Assembly: GCA_046328035.1 (NCBI GenBank)
Contig: JAXLXI010000002.1
Coordinates: 406,553-470,552, forward strand
Length of the DNA stretch: 64,000 nt
Direction of reading: 5' to 3'
Source of the DNA: JBGASG01 sp046328035
GTDB lineage: Bacteria > Cyanobacteriota > Vampirovibrionia > Obscuribacterales > Obscuribacteraceae
The position numbers and the translations under genes are program-made. The notes under the pieces were generated by a model. It ran no database searches, was not told the origin of the DNA, and worked only from the letters and a program-made list of their open reading frames with translations. This document shows, piece after piece, positions 1-8,444 of the stretch (the stretch's first letter is position 1; each line of letters opens with the position of its first letter).

Positions 1-143
1 GTGCTCACCTGGTCGCTGAGGCTTTGACGCAGCTCTCCTGTAACCTCTCCGAACACAGTTCTGCTTCCCCCTCCCGACTCTGGTACAAAATAATCGCTGT
101 CTTGGGCAATCACTACTTTGATGGGCAAACGCTTATCCGCCAC
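1..143 (-). CDS. S8 (subtilisin-like) family peptidase, N-terminal fragment cut by the window edge
   Basis: A GTG start at 141-143 opens a frame that runs off the left edge, giving about 47 residues. They include LPIKVVIAQDSDYF and end in a RQSLSDQV-like stretch. This matches my recollection of the N-terminal leader of S8 peptidases encoded next to a stand-alone AAA ATPase. The start overlaps the last codons of the upstream ATPase gene by 11 nt, so the two are probably translationally coupled. The catalytic Asp/His/Ser region lies outside the window, so the peptidase call rests on the leader and on the neighbour. What is seen: overlap, frame and leader sequence. What is inferred: peptidase identity. 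Confidence 0.55.
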   Translation of the reverse strand, partial: MADKRLPIKVVIAQDSDYFVPESGGGSRTVFGEVTGELRQSLSDQVS

Positions 144-1284
144 TGTCCGAAACCCCCATCTTCACAAGCTTGTGGGCGTACCCTACGGAGATATCGAAGA
201 TGTCTGCCAGTTGGCGGTAAGAGAACACTTCTTCGCTCAGGGCTCTGACCATTGCCACGCGCTCACCCAGAGGAATGCTTCTTTCGCCGAAATTGGGAAC
301 GCGGCGCTGAACAATGCGTTTCATCAGGTCGCCCTGCTCTGCTTTCTGTTTGTCTTGCATGATCGCACTGCGTTTCGAGTCGTCGGCAATCTGTCTGATG
401 TCCGCGCCGGAAAGCCCGTCTGAAGCCTCTCCACATAGGCGGATCGACTGCTTGTCGCTGAAGTCTTCGAGGAACTTGCTGTACAGTGCTATCCGCGTTT
501 GCTCGTTGGGCAGTCCGATTTTGACTTTGAAAGCAAAGCGCCTCCAGATGGCCGGATCAAGAAGATGCTCATGGTTTGTCGCTCCCAGAAGAACCGTCTG
601 ATCGAGTGCGTCAATGTTTTGCAAAAGGCTAACGACGACTCGCTTCAGTTCTCCCAGTTCGTGCTTGTCGTCACGCAGTTTTGCTACTGCATCGAGCTCG
701 TCGAGAAACAATACGCAAGGGCGTCCGGAGGCATGCTCGAAAAGCGAGCGCAAGTTCTTAGATGTACTTCCTAAATAGGAAGAGATAAGCGAATCAATCC
801 GCGCAGTAATAAGAGGCACCTGCAACTTCGCTGAGAGCCACTTCGCCAGCTCGGTCTTGCCGCAGCCGGGTGGTCCATACGCAAGAAGTGATGGCGTGAT
901 ACCCATGCCATGAGCTGCCAACTTGTCTGCGCCCTGCACGAACCTGACGAACTCGGACACCTTCTCTTCGGTCGCTTCATCCATTACTAAACAAACATCC
1001 TTGTCAGTCCACCGTTTTTCATCGGCAAGCGAAAGGCGCGACTCGTTATCGACCGGCACTCGTGCCAGTGTCGAAGCGCTGGCTGCTGTCAATCCGCTGA
1101 GCTTTGATTGCTTGGCGGTGTTTCTGAGCCTCTCTGCGGCTTTCAAATGTCCATCGGCAGACAACTTCTCAGCCAACTGCTCCACATACGCCAAAACCTT
1201 AGTCCTGTCGGCATTGACAGCCGCCTCTATGATCTTGAGGATTTCGAAGAAGTGGGGTATTTCGCTGTGAACAGAGGGTGCCAT
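133..1284 (-). CDS. AAA family ATPase paired with an S8 peptidase
   Basis: The product has 383 residues. An alpha-helical N-terminal part (1-110) precedes an AAA module. Walker A is GPPGCGKT (137-144), Walker B is VLFLDELD (191-198), a sensor-1-type Asn sits in GATNHEH (about 237), and RRF near 249 could supply the arginine finger. The last 35 residues (SYRQLADIFDISVGYAHKLV) look like a helix-turn-helix. The single module resembles spastin/katanin-like AAA proteins. It overlaps a peptidase gene downstream, so the pair may form an ATP-driven protease or a regulated-proteolysis switch. The promoter region carries a phased GTGAAC array, and the terminal HTH makes autoregulation possible. The ATPase call is firm; the biological role is not known to me. 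Confidence 0.88.
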   Translation of the reverse strand: MAPSVHSEIPHFFEILKIIEAAVNADRTKVLAYVEQLAEKLSADGHLKAAERLRNTAKQSKLSGLTAASASTLARVPVDNESRLSLADEKRWTDKDVCLVMDEATEEKVSEFVRFVQGADKLAAHGMGITPSLLAYGPPGCGKTELAKWLSAKLQVPLITARIDSLISSYLGSTSKNLRSLFEHASGRPCVLFLDELDAVAKLRDDKHELGELKRVVVSLLQNIDALDQTVLLGATNHEHLLDPAIWRRFAFKVKIGLPNEQTRIALYSKFLEDFSDKQSIRLCGEASDGLSGADIRQIADDSKRSAIMQDKQKAEQGDLMKRIVQRRVPNFGERSIPLGERVAMVRALSEEVFSYRQLADIFDISVGYAHKLVKMGVSDSGG

Positions 1285-1355
1285 TTCGTGAACATTCCTA
1301 TAGGTATTGTGAACAGTATAGCCAGGCTTGTGAACAATGGAAATAAAATGTGAAC
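1267..1355. promoter_or_regulatory. Five-fold GTGAAC direct-repeat array, 20-21 bp period, at the AAA ATPase promoter
   Basis: GTGAAC begins at 1267, 1288, 1309, 1330 and 1350, giving steps of 21, 21, 21 and 20 bp. Three copies read TGTGAACA, the second reads CGTGAACA and the fifth TGTGAACG. The spacers are unrelated. A period of two helical turns puts all motifs on one DNA face, as in operator or iteron arrays. The first copy lies inside codons 4-7 of the ATPase gene and the others lie upstream of its start. An inverted copy (GTTCAC) occurs at 1408-1413. Confidence 0.7.
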
Positions 1356-2237
1356 GAATAGCTGTTGAATATCCGGAATGACGTGATCAAATCAGATCTG
1401 AGGTCCGTTCACTTATCTTCTATCCCTTTAGAGTCTGCAGTTAGCCCATCAGCAAGCTGGATACAACAAGGATAGCGACAGAAAATGCTTCAGAGCTTCC
1501 ACGAATTCACACCGACAAGGTTGCTACCGCTGCACCGAAACGTAAGTGGCTTATGTGACACCACATTTGCCACCGCCAAAATCGGCCCGATTGTGACTCT
1601 CAGCCTACAGAGCCTCTCTGCAGAATATCGTCAGCACACACTTTCTTTCCAGCCTTCGCGCAAGCTCACCCAGCTGGTTCTTGCCAATAGCAACTCTAAA
1701 GACCGCATTTAGTTAACTCCGGAATCGCCCAACCTTTGCCCGTGTAACGCACATGCCTTAACAGCTAGTTGCGCGAACCAGCTACCTGAGAGAGCCCTCA
1801 GCCTAGCGCCAATTGTCGCCACCCGCCGTCTTTTGTATCGCCTCTAACGTACACGCAATGCGGCATTTGCCGCTTGAAGGCAGAATCTGCCATCTCTTGA
1901 AAGCCGCTTGCAGCCGCGAACGCCAGGGCGCTAGCGTCAATGCACTTCCGTCAATCGTTTCCACTCGGCTAACACCGCCCACCAGAGAGCCTTTTCCTGG
2001 CTGATACCAAAGCAAACATCTAGCGCCTCCGGCGTCTGTTGTTCGCCGCGGTGCGTGCCTGCCTGAGCGCAAACACGGAAGCCGCGTCCATGAAAGTTAT
2101 TTGGATGCGCGCGAGTACCTCGGTTCTCGCGGCCTACCTGACGCGCACGGCGCGTATCCCTGAAACCAGCACGGCAATCCCGCTAGTGCTGAAAACCGCT
2201 TGCCGCCTTCCGGCAGGCATCCTAAGGAACTGAAACT
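1356..2237. other. Intergenic region with no supported gene
   Basis: About 880 bases separate the divergent AAA ATPase and beta-helix genes. Short open frames exist but show no ribosome-binding site or protein-like composition. Apart from the inverted GTTCAC at 1408-1413, a small inverted pair TGCCG/CGGCA lies just ahead of the ribosome-binding site of the downstream gene. The segment should contain the promoter of that large gene, but I cannot place it. Confidence 0.4.
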
Positions 2238-5200
2238 ATGACACAGAAGACAATCGAGCTTGCTTCAATCGATCAAGCTCAAGAGCTCGTGATCGACGAA
2301 CGGACGATCGCAACCTACGACGCTGCCCAGGGACCGCTCACGGTCGCTCGGCTCGTCAACTACGGAACGCTGCGCATCCTGGGCGAAAACCTCCAGGAAG
2401 CGCAGATCGTCGCGCAGTCCATCTACAACCTGGGCGCCATCGAGTCGGACCTTCCCGACCTGACGCTCAATGCCGCCGAGATCAAAGCGGGCAAAGGCAC
2501 GGGCAGCTTCGCTGCCGCTGGCACTCTTCATCTGAACAGCGAAGGCGATCTGCGCGTCTCCGGCGGCACCTTCGCAGCCGATGTTCTCCAGGTCACCTCC
2601 GGCGGCAAGGCCGGGATCCACGCTTTCCGCTTGGACGCCAATGTCAAAGTGAAAGCGAAGGAAGTGGCTCTCGGCGCCGATGACGGCAACCTGAACATCG
2701 TCGAGCAGGAGATCGACGGCGATCCGATTTTCTACCAAGGCGTGGTTACAAATGGCGGAAACATGAACATTTCCGTCACCAACATGCCTGGCGAAGACGT
2801 GTCGCTCTGGGCCGTCGGCAACATCACAGTCAGTGGCCCGATCAACACTCTCGGCGGCGACGCTCAGCATCCTGGACGCATCACCATTGTCGGCGGGCAG
2901 CAGAAAGTCGCCTATAACGGGGTCGAAAATGACGGTCTTGTTCCCTGTGTTGACTGCGCTCTCCCATTCCCAGGCCTGGAGATCGTCCCGACGCCGCTCG
3001 CTGCAAACACCGCAGTGATCACAACCGGCCCACTCACAGGCAAGTCGGTGAACGTCGAAGGTGGCACCATTATCACCGGTGACATTTTGGTGGACAACGA
3101 GAACATTCCAGTCAACTTCGCTGGCAACTGCAGCCTGGTCGCTGCCACCAGCGTCAAGACCGGCAATGTACAAGTCATCAAACGGGACGGCGCAACTGTC
3201 GGCAAGGGCAGCATGCTTGCCTCTGCTGGACAGAACATCGATATCGGCAATGTTGATGGCAGCGTTCAGGCGTTCACCACCCAGTCAGGACTGATCAAAG
3301 TCGGCAATATCGATGCCGGCTTCGGATCGGTTTTCATCAAGGCTGGACAAGACTTCGGTGGCGGGGGCGGTGGCATCATCGGTGCTGCGGCTGCTCAGTC
3401 CTTCACCACCAGTCTCGATGCGAAGATCCAGACCGGCACGCTGAAGGCTCAAATCCTTGTTCTGCTTATGGCCAACGGCAACATCAGCACCGGCACGATC
3501 ACCTTGGATCCGGAGCCGGTCAGTGGTCCCAACAGCTTCATTGGACCGCATGATGTGCGGATCCACGCGAACATCGGCAGGGACACTGCTCCGGCTTTCC
3601 TTGCCGGCGGTGGTGGCACCAATGGCAGTGGACAGATCACCGTCACCAATCGCTCCTATGTTGCGTTCGACGGCGGAAAGGCAGGTGTGATCGCCATTTC
3701 CAACGGTCCGAATGGAGACATTCACCTGAACGGCAACCGCCTGAAGTGTGTCACCGGTGACAAGGGAACGCCTGGCATCGTCGCCGATGCTGGTTCCGGT
3801 CAGATCCGCTTGGTAGGTGGTTCTCCTCTCTCGGTGGATGGCGACGCCAGTCACGATGCTGGCTTCATCATTCTGATGGGCGGTGAATTGCGGGCGCCAA
3901 ACGCGGCCGTCGTCTCGGCCAGCGATACCCAAGGTTCCGCTGAAACCGAAGCGCCGACTGTCATCCTGGCGGTCGACAAGATCACATTGCCAGGCAGTCT
4001 GGCTGTGAATTGCAACGGCAACACAGGCACTTCGATTAAGCTGGCACCAAAAGACAGCGCAGGAATGGACATCGTCCATATCGACTACACGCAGCCGATC
4101 AGACCACAAGGCGTCAGCCCTGTCGTCCATGAGCTTGCCATCACTGGTGCCGGAAGCCTCTCGCTGACAGCCAACAGCAAAAGCGGCTCGATTCTGTGCT
4201 CCGGCGATCCGCTGCGCTTTGCCAACAGCGGAGCAACGCACATCGAGTCCGAAGGTGACGACTCCAAGATCGAGCTCCAGTTCGCTGGCAGCCCGTCCGG
4301 ACAAGAGTCCCTCATCTTCACCGGCGGCGCCGTCGAGGTGACTGCGGACAACCCGCAGCACGATGGTGGCACCATCCTGGTGACGGCAGACAAGGTGAAG
4401 AACACCGCATCATCTGTCAGCATGCATGCAAATGCGCTGTCCGATGGCAAAGGCGGCACCATCAGCCTCGATATCGACCGCGGCAACCTGTCACTCGGGA
4501 CGGCCGCCGGCACGATGTCACTGGCTGCCACCGGCATGGGCAGTGGCGCCGGCGGGACCATCTCGGTCGAAAATGCCGAACACAACGGCACAATCACCCT
4601 CGACCCGACCTTCTCGACTGCGGCACTCAATGTCGCCGCTCTGGGAAGCAACGGCGATGGCGGTCACATCGACTTGCATGCTGACCACCTCGTCAACAGC
4701 GCCACTGGGGGCAACTCCGGATTGACCGCAAACGGCGTGGGTACAGGAAACGGAGGACACATCGGTCTACGGCTGACCGACAGCATCACCATCGGTGGTG
4801 CGCCGGGACTGTTCATGACCGCCATCTCGACCGGTTCTGGAAACGGCGGCGATGTGGACATTGTCAGCACCCAAGGCTCTGTGACCATCGACTCGGCAAG
4901 CCTCTCGGTGACGGCTGGAACAGACGGCCGCGGCGGGAAAATCACTGCGAAAACGCTCCAATCGAGTTCGACGCTGACGGTGAACGGTTCGCTCACCGCC
5001 AATGGTCAGAACACGAAAAAGGGCGGCGACATCAAGGTCCTTGCTGCAGGCATGCTGAACATCTCAACAGCCCAGTTCCATGCAGACGGCGGTCCTCGCG
5101 GCGCCGGCGGATCTGTGGAACTCTCCGCAGGTGGCAACCTCACAGTGAATGCCGGGCAGGTAACCGCCTTGGCAGGCACTCTGGGTTCTAACAAAGGTGG

Positions 5201-6572
5201 CGAGATTTCTCTTACCACGACCAACAATGGCAATCTGACCGTCAACACCGAACTCAATGCCGACGGTGCTGGCAACGGACAGGGCGGAGGAGTGACGTTG
5301 AAAGCCGAAGGCGCTCTTGATCTTTCTCTAGGTTCGCTGAGTGCAAAAGGCGGTTCTGACGGCGACGGCGGCACGGTGTCAGTTGAAGGACGCTCTGTTG
5401 CTCTCGACGGCACGAGAGTATCCGTTACCCCAGGAACGGACAGCAATGGAGGATCTATCAGCATTAAGGCAACTGAGGATCTGACACTCTCCGGCACAAT
5501 CGACGCAAGCGGCAATGGCTCTGGAATTGGCGGCACCATTAGCTTGATAAGCGACGGTTCTGCGGATATCTCTTCCGCCATCTTGCATGCTGACGGTGGA
5601 GACAGTGACGGAGACGGCGGAACAATTCAGATAACAACAGCTTCCGAGGTCGATATCTCTGCTCTAGCCACCAACACGATTACGGCAAGAGGCGCTGGGT
5701 CCGGCAAAGGTGGAACAGTGCGGATTCCGTTCTCTTCTGAGGCCGACTACCTCGACATCATCAACATAACCGCTGGACCTGATGCAGCCTCAGTTTCCTG
5801 TCTAGTAGCGTGCGTCAGGGGAGGTTTGATGCAAGTCAGAGGCGGCGTTGAAGTCAGAGAATGGCTCACTGACTTTGGCGCTTTCCCAGAGCGGTACTAC
5901 AGCTCAACTAGCCTGACCGAGGAGAGTGCCGCGGAAAACAAAGTCGCTGTTGCAGCATCTCTTCTTCATCCCAACATGCGAACTGGGCTACAGAACGCCC
6001 ACGTCAACATTTTTGTGATGGAGAGCAAGGCGACCTATAACCAGATGTTCCCGTCGCGCAGTACCATTAAGTCCGTGGCTGGTATCACGCTGGTGCAACC
6101 GCTGGCTGACCCGCAAAAGTACACGTTCATCTTCAGAACGGCTGATTTTTCGGGTGACAACGTGCCATACATGTCTGGCACAATCGTGCATGAACTCTGC
6201 CATTCGCTGGATCAGTACGTCTGGAACAATGCATCGTCCTTCAATCCAACTTGGACTGGCGCAGCGAACACAGACCTGAACGACTTCAACAACAACCACA
6301 CCTGCCAGGTGTCCGTGGATGATGATCGAACGCTGACTAGTCAGTCTCCTCTGGCATGTCCAATGCACCCGGAAGTCACACTGAACTCCGAGAAATTGGA
6401 CTTCTTTCTGGAAATGAATCTGTATGAAAGATTCGCCAGGGCATTTGCGTACCGAATCTATTTCACCCACCAGGCTGAGGTATCGCTACTCCCGTACCAT
6501 GCGCTCCATCAGCTGCGGTTTCCTGCCTCGAACAGCTATATGACGACAATGGTTGCAAACGGACAACCATAG
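2238..6572 (+). CDS. Giant repetitive beta-helix (adhesin-like) protein with C-terminal HExxH metallopeptidase-like domain
   Basis: The product has 1444 residues; the start follows an AAGGAA ribosome-binding site. Residues about 30-1180 are Gly/Asp/Asn/Thr-rich and contain many imperfect units of the type DGxGGTIxI or GGNLTV, typical of a right-handed parallel beta-helix as in filamentous haemagglutinin-like proteins. The last ~260 residues form a different domain with HELCH at 1318-1322, then D1325, and a downstream acidic residue in YERFARAFA (E1397). This is an HExxH...E arrangement like gluzincin/lethal-factor-type domains. The same C-terminal pattern occurs in the protein at 23556-25166. 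Oddly, no signal peptide or membrane helix is visible at the N-terminus, so export would need a non-classical route. Peptidase activity is inferred from the motif only. Confidence 0.75.
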   Translation: MTQKTIELASIDQAQELVIDERTIATYDAAQGPLTVARLVNYGTLRILGENLQEAQIVAQSIYNLGAIESDLPDLTLNAAEIKAGKGTGSFAAAGTLHLNSEGDLRVSGGTFAADVLQVTSGGKAGIHAFRLDANVKVKAKEVALGADDGNLNIVEQEIDGDPIFYQGVVTNGGNMNISVTNMPGEDVSLWAVGNITVSGPINTLGGDAQHPGRITIVGGQQKVAYNGVENDGLVPCVDCALPFPGLEIVPTPLAANTAVITTGPLTGKSVNVEGGTIITGDILVDNENIPVNFAGNCSLVAATSVKTGNVQVIKRDGATVGKGSMLASAGQNIDIGNVDGSVQAFTTQSGLIKVGNIDAGFGSVFIKAGQDFGGGGGGIIGAAAAQSFTTSLDAKIQTGTLKAQILVLLMANGNISTGTITLDPEPVSGPNSFIGPHDVRIHANIGRDTAPAFLAGGGGTNGSGQITVTNRSYVAFDGGKAGVIAISNGPNGDIHLNGNRLKCVTGDKGTPGIVADAGSGQIRLVGGSPLSVDGDASHDAGFIILMGGELRAPNAAVVSASDTQGSAETEAPTVILAVDKITLPGSLAVNCNGNTGTSIKLAPKDSAGMDIVHIDYTQPIRPQGVSPVVHELAITGAGSLSLTANSKSGSILCSGDPLRFANSGATHIESEGDDSKIELQFAGSPSGQESLIFTGGAVEVTADNPQHDGGTILVTADKVKNTASSVSMHANALSDGKGGTISLDIDRGNLSLGTAAGTMSLAATGMGSGAGGTISVENAEHNGTITLDPTFSTAALNVAALGSNGDGGHIDLHADHLVNSATGGNSGLTANGVGTGNGGHIGLRLTDSITIGGAPGLFMTAISTGSGNGGDVDIVSTQGSVTIDSASLSVTAGTDGRGGKITAKTLQSSSTLTVNGSLTANGQNTKKGGDIKVLAAGMLNISTAQFHADGGPRGAGGSVELSAGGNLTVNAGQVTALAGTLGSNKGGEISLTTTNNGNLTVNTELNADGAGNGQGGGVTLKAEGALDLSLGSLSAKGGSDGDGGTVSVEGRSVALDGTRVSVTPGTDSNGGSISIKATEDLTLSGTIDASGNGSGIGGTISLISDGSADISSAILHADGGDSDGDGGTIQITTASEVDISALATNTITARGAGSGKGGTVRIPFSSEADYLDIINITAGPDAASVSCLVACVRGGLMQVRGGVEVREWLTDFGAFPERYYSSTSLTEESAAENKVAVAASLLHPNMRTGLQNAHVNIFVMESKATYNQMFPSRSTIKSVAGITLVQPLADPQKYTFIFRTADFSGDNVPYMSGTIVHELCHSLDQYVWNNASSFNPTWTGAANTDLNDFNNNHTCQVSVDDDRTLTSQSPLACPMHPEVTLNSEKLDFFLEMNLYERFARAFAYRIYFTHQAEVSLLPYHALHQLRFPASNSYMTTMVANGQP

Positions 6573-6624
6573 CCGCCAGACCAGAAACTATCACCATGAT
6601 AGTTCTCGGTCGCGTCTAACTTAG

Positions 6625-6663
6625 AGCACTACTAGCGCCCCCACGCAGGTAGTGCTTTTTTTT
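6625..6663 (+). terminator. Rho-independent terminator after the beta-helix gene
   Basis: AGCACTAC (6625-6632) pairs perfectly with GTAGTGCT (6649-6656) and runs into eight Ts. A second small hairpin, AACTATC/GATAGTT (6586-6604), lies between the stop codon and this terminator. Confidence 0.85.
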
Positions 6664-6768
6664 ATCGCATCTTCTTGGCATCGGCGTTTACTCGGTGCTC
6701 CAAAAGTAATGACTAGTGAATCAAGTAAAATGTAGTAATAGCGCTGCCCCCTGCCATTTCGGAGAACA

Positions 6769-7335
6769 ATGATGCCGAGCTTAGCGAATCTGCGGTCTGA
6801 CCATATTTCTATAGTCATAGCAATTCTTGTTCTAGAAATGCCCGCTGCAATAGCTCAGGCATTCACAAGCGATGGTAAGTTCATTGAGCCCACAATCATA
6901 GCCGATCCCAGTCCTTATCGAACTGGACAGTCCGCCCACTCAAGCAAGGCGACAAGTGCAGAAACAGCACTTAGAATTCGAATCGAAAAAGAGCAAGCTG
7001 TAATTTATTTTGCAGATCGCATGAATCTCCAAAAAACTCGGACGCCGCCAGAAGTCTTACTGGACTATGCTCAATTCTCAATGGAAATTGGACGAAGAGA
7101 TCTCGCCCAAAAGTTTTTCAGGGCGATGCTTGCAGTCCTTGATGATTGCAAGGATTCCAAATTCAAAGAAGTTGCTTTAGATGAGTATCAAAAGTTCGTT
7201 GAACCTCCCAAACAGCCTTCCGGAATTCAGCCAGAAACTGTTTCCTCGTTGAACGATCCACCGGAAGATACCGCCGCCCTTCAAACGAATTCAGACGAAA
7301 GTACCAATCAAGGCGCTGTACCACCTGAAAAATAG
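6769..7335 (+). CDS. Secreted protein of unknown function
   Basis: The product has 188 residues. The start is an ATG (the next codon is also ATG) a few bases after GGAGAA. Residues about 10-32 are hydrophobic and end in AIAQA, consistent with a Sec signal peptide. The mature part is hydrophilic and partly helical (a segment around PEVLLDYAQFSMEIGRRDLA resembles one TPR-like helical hairpin) and ends in a Ser/Asp/Glu/Pro-rich tail. It follows the terminator of the beta-helix gene and so should have its own promoter. I do not recognise a family. Confidence 0.6.
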   Translation: MMPSLANLRSDHISIVIAILVLEMPAAIAQAFTSDGKFIEPTIIADPSPYRTGQSAHSSKATSAETALRIRIEKEQAVIYFADRMNLQKTRTPPEVLLDYAQFSMEIGRRDLAQKFFRAMLAVLDDCKDSKFKEVALDEYQKFVEPPKQPSGIQPETVSSLNDPPEDTAALQTNSDESTNQGAVPPEK

Positions 7336-7489
7336 TCGGACAAGGTTTGGATTTCAGATCGAATTCCGGATTTTAGGACGGTCGCTTACCCGGCCGACAC
7401 TGGCGAAGCGCAAGCTGTATTCACCCGATCCGCGAAAGAGGCAAGCCAAGCTAATTGCAAGATTTCTATATTCCGAGTGGTTTCGCTAC

Positions 7490-7699
7490 TTGGAGCAGAA
7501 AAGAGGCCTCGACCTTGAAATGCCTCACAACAGTGGCAAACGCTGGATTGATCCACCTTTTCAATATGACTTTTGGCAAGCAAATGCACGCCGTATGGAA
7601 GACTTCCAACTGTCCAAGGACGACATTGAAGAAGAAATCCTCTCAAATCCCCAAGAATTCGAGCCTTTGATTTCAAGGTGGGAGCGTGGTGGATACTAG
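7490..7699 (+). CDS. Small hypothetical protein or 5'-truncated gene remnant
   Basis: From a TTG at 7490 the frame gives 69 residues with protein-like composition (aromatic- and acid-rich, for example DPPFQYDFWQANARRMEDFQ) and ends at TAG 7697-7699. The same frame is open upstream to about 7331 and stays protein-like (KLYSPDPRKRQAKLIARFLY), but I find no ATG/GTG start with a ribosome-binding site there. It may be the 3' part of a gene that lost its start, or one using a rare start codon. No family recognised. Confidence 0.35.
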   Translation: MEQKRGLDLEMPHNSGKRWIDPPFQYDFWQANARRMEDFQLSKDDIEEEILSNPQEFEPLISRWERGGY

Positions 7700-7808
7700 C
7701 CCAACACCGAAGAGGCGTGTGCCGAAGTAAAGTTATGCGAGTCACTCACGAACACAGCGCTACACGAAAGCAGGATAAAATTGCATATGTTGTTCGAGGA
7801 CATTCATT

Positions 7809-8309
7809 GTGTCGATTTTCGCTAAAACATTGATTGTAACCTTATGGATTTCGCTCGCACAAGCTGCTCACGCGACTGACGACTGGTCTACAGAGAAAAG
7901 TTCTCCAGATGCTTTATCTGCTCCGCTTCCAGAGGAGGCAGCATCTATTTACGCCAAGAAGTACGCCAAGACATTCGAAAAAATCTTTCCCTATTGCGAT
8001 ATGGGAACAGAGTTGAATAAGGGGCATCATTCGTTGCTTGATTGTTTTGCTTCAAAGTCCGAACCGGATTCGATCTGCTGCGAACAAGCAATCTTCGTCG
8101 GCAAACTCGCGGATTCGGGAAAATCCTTGCCCGAGATTCGGGCGGCTGTTGAAAGGGATTTCTCGCATCTTTATCCTTTTGGCTTAACATCGTCTGACCT
8201 CGAACGCTATAAGAAATCACTCCCGGTTCATTGCTCACCCCAAAGTGACCGTCCGCAGGGCGACTTTGCTCCAGACCAGACTGCCGAGCGAACTGCATCC
8301 AAGTACTAA
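7809..8309 (+). CDS. Cysteine-containing secreted protein of unknown function
   Basis: The product has 166 residues and starts with GTG. Residues 1-22 form a clear signal peptide ending AQAAHA. The mature part has four cysteines in a compact region (YCDMGTELN, LLDCFAS, SICCEQAIF) followed by a helix with SLPEIRAAVERDF. This could be a disulfide-stabilised or metal-binding periplasmic module. The N- and C-terminal flanks are Ser/Pro-rich. It lies in a run of small plus-strand secreted genes downstream of the beta-helix gene. No family recognised. Confidence 0.55.
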   Translation: MSIFAKTLIVTLWISLAQAAHATDDWSTEKSSPDALSAPLPEEAASIYAKKYAKTFEKIFPYCDMGTELNKGHHSLLDCFASKSEPDSICCEQAIFVGKLADSGKSLPEIRAAVERDFSHLYPFGLTSSDLERYKKSLPVHCSPQSDRPQGDFAPDQTAERTASKY

Positions 8310-8444
8310 TTCTGCTTCGCTTAAACTCCCTCCACAGCCTTCTCGCCATGCTGTCTGAGAGGAGCTTTAGACCTGTTTTGGCTTATGCAGCATTGCCGAA
8401 AAGAAACAATATAGGCAGTGTTTATCCATATCACGGGGCGCTAA

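Noticed and set aside
1485..1712. 75-codon plus-strand frame in the first long intergenic region
   Set aside because: No ribosome-binding site, composition unlike a protein, and no support from the surrounding context.
2265..5588. Several long minus-strand frames
   Set aside because: They mirror the repetitive beta-helix gene; repeat-derived composition keeps stop codons out of the opposite strand.
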